In this document: in pieces, positions 18,244 to 30,019 of the stretch
How the letters are laid out: each line of letters opens with the position of its first letter
Numbering within the stretch: position 1 is the stretch's first letter
Source: JAGVSR01 sp963786675
Lineage (GTDB): Bacteria; Pseudomonadota; Alphaproteobacteria; Rhizobiales; Hyphomicrobiaceae
NCBI GenBank assembly: GCA_963786675.1
Contig: CAWAZY010000006.1
Location: 158,972 to 222,971, forward strand
DNA length: 64,000 nucleotides
Direction of reading: 5' to 3'
The notes under the pieces: model-generated
Databases searched by the model: none
Told to the model about the DNA's origin: nothing
Seen by the model: only the letters and a program-made list of their open reading frames with translations
Translations under genes and position numbers: made by a program

Positions 18244-18932
18244 TGGGCGGGGCGGAGCACCTACAACCCATAGACGGGCCCATAGCGTTTCAGCGTGTTT
18301 TCGGCGTTTCACGTGAAACCGTTGATAAACTGGCGACTTACGAGTCTCTGCTCAAGCAGTGGCAGAAGGCTGTTCAGCTGGTTGCCCCGAGTACGCTGGG
18401 GGGCATTTGGGATCGGCACTTCGCCGATTCAGCCCAAGTCCTCCCCTTGGCGCCGCCGGAGGCACAAAGCTGGGTGGATCTAGGGTCCGGGGGCGGATTT
18501 CCAGGCCTCGTCGTTGCCATTCTGGCGGCTGGCATGCGCGATCGGGCCACGCCGCTGCGCATGACGCTGATTGAGAGTGATACCCGCAAAGCGGCGTTTC
18601 TCCGGGAGGTGGCGCGCCAGACCGGTGTGACTGTGGACATCTTGGGTACAAGAATCGAATCACGATCGACTCGCGATAAGGTCGGACGAGTTGAAGTGGT
18701 TTCGGCACGCGCACTTGCGCCGCTCACCGATCTTTTGGCGTTAGCTCAACCCTTCTGGCTGCCTGCAACGGTTGGCCTCTTCATGAAGGGGCGTGACGTG
18801 GAAAGGGACGTGGAGTCGGCGCGGCTGGCCTGGTCGTTTGATGCGGTTCTCACGCAGAGCCAGACCGACCCGGCGGGCCGCATTGTCTGCGTCCGGAGCC
18901 TGAACGCCCTCGCGGGCGAAACGGAAAATTGA
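18243..18932 (+). CDS. rsmG: 16S rRNA (guanine-527-N7)-methyltransferase
   Basis: 229 residues. It methylates G527 of 16S rRNA. FQRVFGVSRETVDKL at the N-terminus, WDRHFADSAQV, the SAM loop WVDLGSGGGFPGL (residues about 76-88) and VVSARALAPLTDLLALAQPF (about 148-167). The second parS site lies inside the gene and encodes part of the FGVSRET segment, a codon solution also seen in other alphaproteobacteria. Start and mnmG stop share a base. Confidence 0.94.
   Translation: MGGAEHLQPIDGPIAFQRVFGVSRETVDKLATYESLLKQWQKAVQLVAPSTLGGIWDRHFADSAQVLPLAPPEAQSWVDLGSGGGFPGLVVAILAAGMRDRATPLRMTLIESDTRKAAFLREVARQTGVTVDILGTRIESRSTRDKVGRVEVVSARALAPLTDLLALAQPFWLPATVGLFMKGRDVERDVESARLAWSFDAVLTQSQTDPAGRIVCVRSLNALAGETEN
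18306..18319. promoter_or_regulatory. parS: parS centromere site 2 (inside rsmG)
   Basis: Second exact copy of GTTTCACGTGAAAC, 2,038 bp from the first and about 650 bp before parA. Being inside a coding region, conservation of all 14 bases is unlikely by chance. Confidence 0.92.
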
Positions 18933-18955
18933 CGCCAAGACGGAGGGAGCGCCCC

Positions 18956-19789
<834 letters not shown>

Positions 19790-19854
19790 GTTTACATACC
19801 TTGTGTATCTGCGTTTGAGATGCCGCATACGCCCATCAAGAGGTGAAGACAGCT

Positions 19855-20742
19855 ATGAACGTGCCCCTGCAGAAGAGCCGGCTTGGACGAGGACTGGCGT
19901 CGCTGATCGGTGATACGCCGACCATCGCCCCGCGCGGCGCGGCGGAGGGCGAGCAGCGCATCGTGGGGACGGATCAACTGCGCGGCGGACGGTTCAATCC
20001 GCGCAAGGATTTCCGCGAGGACGAACTGGCCGAATTGGCCGAGTCCATCCGGTCCAAGGGACTGGTGCAGCCGATCATCGTGCGGCCGGATCCGGATTCA
20101 GAAGGCATGCTCGAGATCGTCGCCGGCGAGCGCCGCTGGCGCGCCGCGCAGCGAGCTGGTCTGCATACGGTGCCCGTTATCGTGCGCCAGCTGGACGACA
20201 AGGAAGTCCTCGAACTTGCGATCATCGAGAACGTCCAGCGCGCCGATCTCAACGCCATCGAGGAAGCGGGCGGCTATCGCGATCTCATCGAGCGCTTCGG
20301 ATACAGCCAGGAGCAAGTTTCGGAAATCATCGGCAAGAGCCGCAGCCACGTGACGAATACGCTGAGGCTATTGAAGCTGCCGGAAACGGTGCAGGCGATG
20401 CTGCAGGCTGGCGCACTGACGGCGGGCCATGCGCGGGCGCTGGTGGGGCGCAATGATGCGGAAGCCCTGGCACAGCGGATTGTCGACGAGAGCCTGAATG
20501 TCCGTGAGGTGGAGGCCCTGGTACAGGCGGGACCGATCGGCGAGGCAGGTTCAGGTCCGCGGAAGGTGCGCGACAAGGATCCCGACACGCGGGCGTTCGA
20601 GAAGGAACTGACGGAAGCCCTCGGCCTGCGGGTTGAGATCAAGCGCGGGTCCGGCGAGAGCGGTGTTCTCAGCATCAAATTCGGCAATTTCGACCAGCTC
20701 GACTACATTCGTATGCGCCTGACGGGAATGACCGGCGGCTGA
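19855..20742 (+). CDS. parB: Chromosome partitioning protein ParB
   Basis: 295 residues from ATG 19855; GAGGTG stands nine bases before, and the GTG four codons upstream is itself part of that site. LGRGLASLIGD at the N-terminus (ParA contact), the CTP-binding ParB domain with AGERRWRAAQRAG (about 88-100) and IENVQRADLNAIEEA, the HTH KSRSHVTNTLRLLKLP (about 162-177), and the C-terminal dimer domain. It binds the two parS sites in this window and spreads as a CTP-dependent clamp. Confidence 0.97.
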   Translation: MNVPLQKSRLGRGLASLIGDTPTIAPRGAAEGEQRIVGTDQLRGGRFNPRKDFREDELAELAESIRSKGLVQPIIVRPDPDSEGMLEIVAGERRWRAAQRAGLHTVPVIVRQLDDKEVLELAIIENVQRADLNAIEEAGGYRDLIERFGYSQEQVSEIIGKSRSHVTNTLRLLKLPETVQAMLQAGALTAGHARALVGRNDAEALAQRIVDESLNVREVEALVQAGPIGEAGSGPRKVRDKDPDTRAFEKELTEALGLRVEIKRGSGESGVLSIKFGNFDQLDYIRMRLTGMTGG

Positions 20743-20862
20743 TCCCATTCAAGCGGGATTTGCCACGTCACGGCGTGCCGCTTGACGCGGGCGGCCGTTC
20801 CAGGCAATCGCGGAGACGCGCCCGAACCGGGACGCGGATCGGGTGGCTCAGCGGGAATGCTC

Positions 20863-21189
20863 ATGGCTGATGACGTATTGACAGAGCTGGCGGCGACGAT
20901 CCGCGCGCGCCGCGCTGCGACCGCCGAAGCGTCCTACACCCGCCAGCTTCTGGATGGCGGGGCCGAAAAGTGCGCGCGCAAGCTCGGCGAAGAAGCGGTC
21001 GAGACAGTGATTGCTGGCGTCTCGCAGGACGAGACCGCGCTGAAGGGCGAGGCCGCCGATCTGCTGTTCCACCTTCTGGTGCTGCTGGAAGTGCGTGGTG
21101 TGCAGCTGTCCGACGTGCTCCAGGAACTGGCCTCGCGGCGAGGGCTGTCTGGGCATGCTGAAAAGGCGCGGAGGCCCAAGACGTCGTAA
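20863..21189 (+). CDS. hisE: Phosphoribosyl-ATP pyrophosphohydrolase
   Basis: 108 residues from ATG 20863 (GGGA seven bases before); ATG 20857 is also possible. It hydrolyses PR-ATP to PR-AMP in histidine synthesis. Seen: SYTRQLLDGGAEKCARKLGEEAVETVIAG (residues about 25-53), the MazG-like EExxE metal motif, and EAADLLFHLLVLLEVRGV. The other his genes are not in the window. Its stop overlaps the coaA start. Confidence 0.93.
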   Translation: MADDVLTELAATIRARRAATAEASYTRQLLDGGAEKCARKLGEEAVETVIAGVSQDETALKGEAADLLFHLLVLLEVRGVQLSDVLQELASRRGLSGHAEKARRPKTS

Positions 21190-22232
21190 TGGGACAGGCC
21201 CGTGTAAAGCGTAGAAAGGCCGCGAAGCGACCACCGCCAAACGCCGTCAAAGCAAGGCGGAGGCCGGCGGCTGCCGCACCGGCGGCAAGCGGCGATCTTG
21301 ATTTTTCTCCCTACAGGATCTTCAGCCGCAGCGACTGGGCGCGCTTGCGCGCCGATACGCCCATGACCCTCAAGCCCAACGAGCTGGAGCAGTTGTCGGG
21401 CATCATCGAAGAGTTGTCGGTCGATGAGGTTGAAGAAATCTACCTGCCGTTGTCGCGCCTGTTGAACTTGTATGTCGCCGCGCTTCAGAAGCTGCACTCG
21501 GTCAGTTCGACCTTCCTTGGCAATTCAGACAACAAGGTGCCTTTTATCATCGGCGTCGCCGGCTCGGTGGCTGTCGGAAAGAGCACCACGGCCCGCGTCT
21601 TGCGCGCACTCTTGGCCCGCTGGCCAGACCATCCGCGCGTGGATCTCATCACGACGGACGGTTTTCTATATCCCAACGACGAATTGGAAGCCCGCGATCT
21701 GATGAACCGGAAGGGGTTTCCGGAGACCTTCGATACCGCGCGCCTTCTGCAATTTCTCGCCGACGTCAAATCCGGCAAGGACGAGGTCATCGCACCGGTT
21801 TATTCGCATTTCCATTACGACATCCTGCACGGTCAGAAGCATGTCGTGGAACGGCCGGATATTCTCATCGTGGAAGGTCTCAATGTCCTCCAGCCTGGCC
21901 GGTTGCCCAAGGATGGCGCCGGAATTCCGTTCGTTTCGGACTTTTTTGACTTCTCGATCTATCTCGATGCGGACGCCGACGTGATCCAGGAGTGGTATCT
22001 GGAGCGCTTCATGCGTCTCCGGTCGACCGCCTTTCGCGACCCCGGCGCCTACTTCCACAAGTACGCCGGCATGACCCCCGACATCGCCCGCGCCCGGGCG
22101 TTGGAGCTGTGGTCGAACATCAATCTCAAGAACCTGGAAGAAAACATCCTGCCCACGCGTCAGCGGGCGCGCCTGATCCTGCGCAAGACCGCCGATCACC
22201 GGGTCGAATCCGTGTCACTGCGGAAGCTGTGA
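21189..22232 (+). CDS. coaA: Pantothenate kinase, type I
   Basis: 347 residues. It phosphorylates pantothenate, the first and regulated step of CoA synthesis. The first about 35 residues are a basic Ala/Lys/Arg-rich extension not found in E. coli CoaA; then SPYRIFSRSDWARLR, the P-loop GVAGSVAVGKSTTARVL (about 118-134), LITTDGFLYPN, KGFPETFD, YSHFHYDI, and SDFFDFSIYLDAD. It is coupled to hisE, an arrangement found in many alphaproteobacteria. CoaE is 14 kb away on the other side of the origin. Confidence 0.96.
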   Translation: MGQARVKRRKAAKRPPPNAVKARRRPAAAAPAASGDLDFSPYRIFSRSDWARLRADTPMTLKPNELEQLSGIIEELSVDEVEEIYLPLSRLLNLYVAALQKLHSVSSTFLGNSDNKVPFIIGVAGSVAVGKSTTARVLRALLARWPDHPRVDLITTDGFLYPNDELEARDLMNRKGFPETFDTARLLQFLADVKSGKDEVIAPVYSHFHYDILHGQKHVVERPDILIVEGLNVLQPGRLPKDGAGIPFVSDFFDFSIYLDADADVIQEWYLERFMRLRSTAFRDPGAYFHKYAGMTPDIARARALELWSNINLKNLEENILPTRQRARLILRKTADHRVESVSLRKL

Positions 22233-22269
22233 CCCTGCAGCTTTGCCGAGCGCGCCCGAACAAAAAAAG

Positions 22270-22288
22270 GGCCGCTTGGGGAGCGGCC
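22270..22288 (-). terminator. Intrinsic terminator between coaA and the convergent HTH gene
   Basis: Stem GGCCGCT / AGCGGCC with a 5-nt loop. Read on the minus strand it is followed by CCTTTTTTT, a strong terminator for the gene ending at 22329; for coaA the downstream T-run is poor. Confidence 0.85.
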
Positions 22289-22328
22289 ATTTGAGTGTTT
22301 GGAGTGGATTGAGTTGTCTGATCGGGAC

Positions 22329-22916
22329 CTAGGGTCGCGAACTCCTGGGTGCCGGAGGCTCGGCGACCATGGTCGCCGCAACGAGACGCATGAACTCCTG
22401 ACCGCGGACGTAGCAGGCCAGTGGTGAGCCATCTAACGCTAACGACATGGTCTTGAACTGCAGTTGGATGGCGACCTGCGCCGCCGATACGCTGGCGGCA
22501 AACAGGGCAGACAGCATATCGGGTCGGGCCGATTGCGCCCGAAGCGCCGGGTGGGCGTCGGGTGCGGGCTCTGCCGATTGCTTCTGTTCGGATTTGCGAG
22601 CACGGGCTGTGCGGGGTTCGCGGCTCACGGGCAACTCGCGGCGGACCGCATTTGAGGTCACGCGCAAGGCTGATACCGTCGCGGGCGCGGACCGGGCAAT
22701 TGCAGGGGCTGCGGCTTCCAAGGGAGCGGCAGAAAGGTTGTATTTGTCTCTCAGACGCCGAATTACTGAGGCGTCCGTAATTCCAAGAGACTTTATAGCC
22801 GTCGTCGGTTTCATGCCGGGATTGGCGGCAATGAGATCGGCGATGGCGGCAATGCGCGCTGCATCGTTGAGGCCGGAACCTTTCGGCCGTCCGCGCGAGG
22901 CGTTCTTGCGGGCCAT
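22329..22916 (-). CDS. Unrecognised protein with N-terminal helix-turn-helix-like domain
   Basis: 195 residues if started at ATG 22916 (MARKNASRGRPKGSGLND). Residues about 10-60 (AARIAAIADLIAANPGMKPTTAIKSLGITDASVIRRLRDKY) look like an HTH with a basic RGRPKGSG lead, resembling an AT-hook-like entry. A middle Ala/Pro/Arg-rich linker (65-140) follows, then a C-terminal helix pair about 145-190 with many Met, Ala and Gln. I do not recognise the family. An upstream frame extension (30 codons) has unlikely composition. An AT-rich 250-bp region precedes it, suggesting its own promoter. Confidence 0.65.
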   Translation of the reverse strand: MARKNASRGRPKGSGLNDAARIAAIADLIAANPGMKPTTAIKSLGITDASVIRRLRDKYNLSAAPLEAAAPAIARSAPATVSALRVTSNAVRRELPVSREPRTARARKSEQKQSAEPAPDAHPALRAQSARPDMLSALFAASVSAAQVAIQLQFKTMSLALDGSPLACYVRGQEFMRLVAATMVAEPPAPRSSRP

Positions 22917-23165
22917 ACGTTTTGAAACCTTTTTCGACGTGTGATTCGAAACAGGCCAAGCATGATGTAATTCGGGTGGAATTTCAGGGATAAAAAATAG
23001 CAACATATAAAGAAACGCCGGGAACTGGCTGTTTCTGTTGCGATTTTACACCTCCGCATTGTATATCAGGCGAACAAACACAGTCCTTTTTATCTGCAAC
23101 GGATGATATGAGCCGGAGTTTTTGCAATTGCGAATAGTTCGTCCGCGGTTCGGAATTGAGTTTGA

Positions 23166-24164
23166 TCAGACAATCAATCCGCGGTCGCGCGCCAATTCGG
23201 CAAGGTTCGCTTCGGGTCGCGCGCCGACGTGCGAAATGATTTCGGCTGCGGCCAGGCTTCCCAGGCGGCCTGCGACGGGCAGATCGAGATTGGCGGTATA
23301 TCCAAAAAGGAAACCGGCGGCATAAAGATCACCCGCGCCGGTGGTGTCGACGATGTCCGGAACGGCCTCGGGGGAGATCTCATGCGCGGCGTCGGCGTGC
23401 AGGATGAGCGAGCCCTTGCCACTACGGGTGAGCACGGCGAGGGGCGTATCGGCGGCAGCGCGGCGGGCGGCCTCATCGAAGTCGGCCGTCTCATAAAGCG
23501 AAGTGATTTCGCTCTCGTTGGCGAACAGGATCCCGACGCCGGAACGGATGAGTTGGAGGAACTCGGCCCGGTGGCGATCGACACAGAAGCTGTCGGATAG
23601 GGTCAGCGCGACCTTGCGGCCGGCGCGGTTGGCGATGTCGACAGCCTGTCGGAATGCGGCCTTGGCCTGCGGCTGGTCGAAAAGATAGCCTTCCAGGTAG
23701 ACAACGCCTGATGCTGCGATGATTTCGGGATCGACTTCGCCGTGGTCGAGATTGGTGCTGACGCCGAGGTAGGTGTTCATGGTGCGCTCGCCGTCGGGCG
23801 TGACGAGAATGAGCGAGCGCGACGTGGGAATATCGCCGTTTGCGGCTGCCGTTTCGAATTTCACACCGGCGGCGGAAATATCGTGGCGGAAGATGCGGCC
23901 GAATTCGTCTGAGGCGACCTTGCCGATGAACGCGGCCCGGCCGCCGAATGAGGCGAGCCCGACCATCGTATTGGCGGCTGACCCGCCGGAAATTTCGATG
24001 GCCGGTCCCATCTCGCCGTAGAGCGTCTGGACCATCGCGGCATCGACGAGGCGCATCTGCCCCTTCACCGCATCATGGCGCGCCAGAAAGGCTTCGTCGC
24101 AGCGGCCGATGATGTCGACGATGGCGTTGCCGATGGCGACAACGTCGTGGCGGTTGGCGGTCAT
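23166..24164 (-). CDS. Adenosine kinase-like sugar kinase (PfkB family)
   Basis: 332 residues. PfkB signatures: N-terminal VVAIGNAIVDIIGRCD, GGSAANTMVGLASFGG (residues about 59-74), GKVASDEFG, and the C-terminal catalytic DTTGAGDLYAAGFLFGYT (Asp base, about 280-297). The pattern MNTYLGVSTNL matches bacterial adenosine/nucleoside kinases annotated in alphaproteobacteria. It phosphorylates a ribose 5'-OH with ATP, salvage role inferred. Followed by holA after 80 bp. Confidence 0.88.
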   Translation of the reverse strand: MTANRHDVVAIGNAIVDIIGRCDEAFLARHDAVKGQMRLVDAAMVQTLYGEMGPAIEISGGSAANTMVGLASFGGRAAFIGKVASDEFGRIFRHDISAAGVKFETAAANGDIPTSRSLILVTPDGERTMNTYLGVSTNLDHGEVDPEIIAASGVVYLEGYLFDQPQAKAAFRQAVDIANRAGRKVALTLSDSFCVDRHRAEFLQLIRSGVGILFANESEITSLYETADFDEAARRAAADTPLAVLTRSGKGSLILHADAAHEISPEAVPDIVDTTGAGDLYAAGFLFGYTANLDLPVAGRLGSLAAAEIISHVGARPEANLAELARDRGLIV

Positions 24165-24244
24165 GATTTTTCTCCTCTTGCGACGCGGCGGACTATAGGG
24201 GGGGCACCCCGGCGTGCAAGGTGCAAAGGGAAGCGGGAGATCAC

Positions 24245-25267
24245 CTAGGCGCGTGCGAGGCGGGCCAAGGTCAGCACCAGGCGTTCGGCCAGGGCATCTT
24301 CCAGATTGCCGGCCGTTCGCGCCGTGCGGGCGGCGACGGCGATGCCCGCCAGCGCCGTTTCAAGCACCGGTGTCCGCCAGGCACGGCATTGCGCGGCCAG
24401 CACGTCCTTCTGCTTGAAGTGGATTGGCGGTTTGATGTCGGAGATGGCCGCATCCACCGGGCGGCCCGCATCGACGGCTGTGCGGATGCGATGCAGGCGC
24501 GTGAAATGGCGTTGGGTTGCGAGAATGATGCCTTGCGCGCTTTCGCCGGCGGCCAGCGCGCGGGCGAGTTCCGCGACCGCTTTTTCGCTGTTTCCGAGCG
24601 CTGCCGCCTGAACCACGCGGTCCATGGTGAGTTCGGCCGCATCGCCGACGATGGCTTCGACGTCGTCGTCATCGATCTGGCCCTTGCCGCTGGCGTAGAG
24701 GGCAAGTTTCTCGATTTCACCGCGTGAGAGCACACGGTCGGCGCCGAGGCGTGCGAGCAGCAATTGCCGCGCGGAGGCTGAGATCTGCAGGCCGTTCTTT
24801 TGCAGGACGTCGCGAATTACGCCGTCCAGATCCTGGGCATCGTCGCCGTAGCAGGCAATCGCCGCGGCGGTGGCGGACTTTTCGAACAACTGCCGCAGCT
24901 TGTCGTCGGCTTTCAAGTTGCCGGCTTCGACCACCAGCGTAGCGGCGGGCGATTTCTCAGCCACCAGCGGTGCGAGGGTCAGCGTCGTGACGCGCCGGCT
25001 GGTGTTGATGCGGACGACCTTGCGCCCGCCGAACATGGGCATCGTCAGCAGTTCGACAGAGAGGCGGTCGGGATCGTTCTCCAGATCGAGGTCGTCGAGT
25101 CGGATGATTTCGCCAGGCGGTGTTTCGCGGTCAGAGAGCAGGCGCGTCAGACCGACGGCCCGCTCGCTGACGAGGCCGGGATCGGTGCCATACAGCAGAA
25201 ATGCTGTGTGCTTTTGATCGGGGGCTTTGAGGAAGGACGCGGCTTGGTGCGCCTTGACGGCTACCAT
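24245..25267 (-). CDS. holA: DNA polymerase III delta subunit (clamp loader)
   Basis: 340 residues. Opens the beta clamp as part of the gamma complex. Pattern recognised: N-terminal FLKAPDQKHTAFLLYGTDPGLVSERA, LDDLDLENDPDRLSVELLTMPMFGGRKVVRI (residues about 57-87), LLARLGADRVLSRGEIEKLALYASG (about 169-193) and the C-terminal collar domain. It lacks a functional P-loop, normal for HolA. It follows lptE by 8 bp in the operon leuS-lptE-holA. Confidence 0.93.
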   Translation of the reverse strand: MVAVKAHQAASFLKAPDQKHTAFLLYGTDPGLVSERAVGLTRLLSDRETPPGEIIRLDDLDLENDPDRLSVELLTMPMFGGRKVVRINTSRRVTTLTLAPLVAEKSPAATLVVEAGNLKADDKLRQLFEKSATAAAIACYGDDAQDLDGVIRDVLQKNGLQISASARQLLLARLGADRVLSRGEIEKLALYASGKGQIDDDDVEAIVGDAAELTMDRVVQAAALGNSEKAVAELARALAAGESAQGIILATQRHFTRLHRIRTAVDAGRPVDAAISDIKPPIHFKQKDVLAAQCRAWRTPVLETALAGIAVAARTARTAGNLEDALAERLVLTLARLARA

Positions 25268-25275
25268 CGGCCGGA

Positions 25276-25854
25276 TCAGGCCGTTGACGATAGGTAGGCG
25301 GAGACGCGGGTGCGCAGCTCTTCGCCAACCGTCTTGGCGGCGCGGTCTTCCGCTTCCCGGCGTGCCCGGACGTTCGAATAGATCGACGTGAAGCGTTCAA
25401 ATCCGGCGCGGGCGAAGCTGGTGCCTTCCATCACGACTTGGCTGTCCGCAATCCGAACCAGCTTGAACTTGGCGTCGAGATTGTAGACCTGACCACGTGC
25501 GTCACCGGTAATTTGCACGAGTGTCGACGATACGGATTCGCGAATGACGATATCGAGGCGATAGACGGGCTGGGCCGCGGCGCCGCCACCTGTCGACTGG
25601 TAAATGAATTCGTTGCGTAGCTGCTGGCCGACCCGGCCGGGAATGGTGGCGATATCCACCTGTGCCAGCTTCTCGTTGGCGGCCAAGCCACCGATGCTGG
25701 AGGACCCGTACATGGGCCGGAAGCCCGCGTCACCACAGGCCGTCAAGGTCAGTCCGAGAAGTGCGGCCGCAAGAACGCGGCCGGCGCGGCGAGCGGGTTT
25801 GCACCCCTGCCGCGCGGTGATGTTATGCAGGTCGTTGCGACGAGTTCCTGACAT
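25276..25854 (-). CDS. lptE: LPS-assembly lipoprotein LptE
   Basis: 192 residues from ATG 25854, seven bases after the leuS stop, with GAGGCG before it. Lipoprotein signal ending LGLTLTACGDAGF (lipobox LTAC, Cys about residue 41). The mature domain (FRPMYGSSS, QLRNEFIYQSTGG, YRLDIVIRES, EELRTRVSAYL) fits LptE, the plug protein of the LptD outer membrane channel. The location between leuS and holA is the standard one and strengthens the call. Confidence 0.92.
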   Translation of the reverse strand: MSGTRRNDLHNITARQGCKPARRAGRVLAAALLGLTLTACGDAGFRPMYGSSSIGGLAANEKLAQVDIATIPGRVGQQLRNEFIYQSTGGGAAAQPVYRLDIVIRESVSSTLVQITGDARGQVYNLDAKFKLVRIADSQVVMEGTSFARAGFERFTSIYSNVRARREAEDRAAKTVGEELRTRVSAYLSSTA

Positions 25855-25861
25855 ACGCGCC

Positions 25862-28482
<2,621 letters not shown>

Positions 28483-28615
28483 CGGTCAGTACGTGTCCCG
28501 GCGGGCTGGAGGCGAAAAAGGGGTGGTTAAGTCGCGCGGTACAGAGCCTGAAAGGGCGCAGGGGGTCAAGGCGGCATGGGAGGCGCGCGAGGCGGTGCGT
28601 CTGGGCCGCCGGTCA
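28483..28615. other. leuS upstream region
   Basis: 133 bp upstream of leuS (minus) before the repeat array of the fic promoter region. It is GC-rich and presumably holds the leuS promoter; no element could be identified with confidence. Confidence 0.3.
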
Positions 28616-28792
28616 TCATGTTCGAAAATACAGACAAATTGCGTATGACCACGCGCTCATGTGCGCGCATCGAACACGAGACGCTTGTCATGTGCAAAAA
28701 AGACTAGATTTTGAACATGAGAGCCGTATCATGTTCGAGGACTACACATGAGTCGCCCATCATGCGCAAAATCAAGGCATAATCGAACATCA
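28616..28792. repeat. Array of eight operator-like 10-bp motifs upstream of fic
   Basis: Variants of TCATGTTCGA in both orientations. Forward: 28616-28625 (exact), 28657-28666 (TCATGTGCGC), 28688-28697 (TCATGTGCAA), 28729-28738 (exact), 28760-28769 (TCATGCGCAA). Reverse: 28670-28679 (TCGAACACGA), 28711-28720 (TTGAACATGA), 28783-28792 (TCGAACATCA). Forward and reverse copies alternate in places, giving inverted pairs. They end four bases before the fic start, so they probably bind a regulator of fic, possibly Fic itself through its C-terminal winged helix (inference). Confidence 0.7.
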
Positions 28793-28795
28793 GAG

Positions 28796-30019
28796 ATGGC
28801 CAAATCACCCGCAAGCAAATCGCGCCCGGCCCACAAGCCCCAGCGCATCAAGCACGATCCGGCGCGGCCCTACAATGATTTGCCCCGGTTGCCACCGGCG
28901 GCCGATCTGGAAACCCGCGATATTCTCAAACGCTGCGTGGGCGCACACCGGGAGCTCGCCGAATTGCGCCTCGCCGGCCATCTTCTGCCCGATGACAGCG
29001 TGCTCATCACGGCGATCCCGACGCTCGAGGCGCGCGCCAGCTCTGAAATCGAAAATATCGTCACCACCAACGACTCGCTCTTCCGCGAAGCGAGCCTGGG
29101 TGGTGGCGACCGCGGCACGATCGATCCGGCAGCCAAGGAAGCCTTGCGTTATCGCGGCGCTCTGCATCGCGGGTTCGAGACGCTGGCCCAGCGTCCCATC
29201 ACCACCCGGCTCGCCACCGACATCTGCCGCATGGTGACAGGCACCGACCTCGACGTGCGCGCCACGCCCGGCACGGCATTGAAGAACGTGCTCACCGGCG
29301 AGACGATCTACACGCCGCCCGAGGGTGCCGAAGTCATCCGCGCCATGCTCGCGGACTGGGAGCGCTACATCAATGACGAGAGCGACATTGATCCGCTGAT
29401 CCGCATGGCGGTCCAGCATTATCAATTCGAAGCCATCCATCCGTTCGGCGATGGCAACGGCCGCACCGGGCGCATTCTCAATTTGCTGTTCCTGGTGCAG
29501 GCCGGACTCCTGGAGCGTCCGACGCTCTATCTCAGCCGCTACATCCTGCGCACGCGGGCCAGCTATTATGCCAATCTTTCACACGTCACCCGCAACGGCG
29601 GCTGGCAGGATTGGGTCCTCTACCTGCTGACGGGCGTGGAAGAAACAGCGCGCTGGACCAATCAAAAGGTGCGTGCGGTGCGCGCGCTCATGGAAGAGAC
29701 GGCGCGTCATATCCGCGAGGAAAAGCCGCGGCTTTACTCGCACGAACTGGTGCAATTGGTGTTCTCACAGCCCTATTGCCGGATCGAGAACGCGACCGAA
29801 CTGGGTCTTGGCAACCGCGTCACGGTCGCGGGCTACTTCAAGCAGCTGGCGGCCATGGGCATCCTGGTTGAAGAGCGGGCGTGGCGCGACAAGGTCTTCA
29901 TCAACCGCAAGTATCTCGATCTGCTGTCGAGCGATGAGCACGTGTTTGCGCCGTATGCCAATCCGGACAAACCAGCCGCCAAGCCTCGGACCAAACCCAA
30001 GGAGACGTCGCGTGGTTGA
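28796..30019 (+). CDS. Fic family protein (probable AMP-transferase) with C-terminal winged helix
   Basis: 407 residues from ATG 28796; an ATG at 28748 would put two of the operator-like repeats inside the gene. Domains: Fic N-terminal domain (about 30-110) with inhibitory-helix motif SSEIEN (82-87, class II [S/T]xxxE[G/N]); Fic core with catalytic HPFGDGNGR (215-223) followed by TGR; flap region TGETIYTPPEG (about 167-177); C-terminal winged-helix-like region (LVQLVFSQPYCRIENATELGLGNRVTVAGYFKQLAAMGIL, about 315-355). Full motif and intact inhibitory helix suggest an active, self-restrained enzyme. The target is unknown. It overlaps yggS. Confidence 0.93.
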   Translation: MAKSPASKSRPAHKPQRIKHDPARPYNDLPRLPPAADLETRDILKRCVGAHRELAELRLAGHLLPDDSVLITAIPTLEARASSEIENIVTTNDSLFREASLGGGDRGTIDPAAKEALRYRGALHRGFETLAQRPITTRLATDICRMVTGTDLDVRATPGTALKNVLTGETIYTPPEGAEVIRAMLADWERYINDESDIDPLIRMAVQHYQFEAIHPFGDGNGRTGRILNLLFLVQAGLLERPTLYLSRYILRTRASYYANLSHVTRNGGWQDWVLYLLTGVEETARWTNQKVRAVRALMEETARHIREEKPRLYSHELVQLVFSQPYCRIENATELGLGNRVTVAGYFKQLAAMGILVEERAWRDKVFINRKYLDLLSSDEHVFAPYANPDKPAAKPRTKPKETSRG

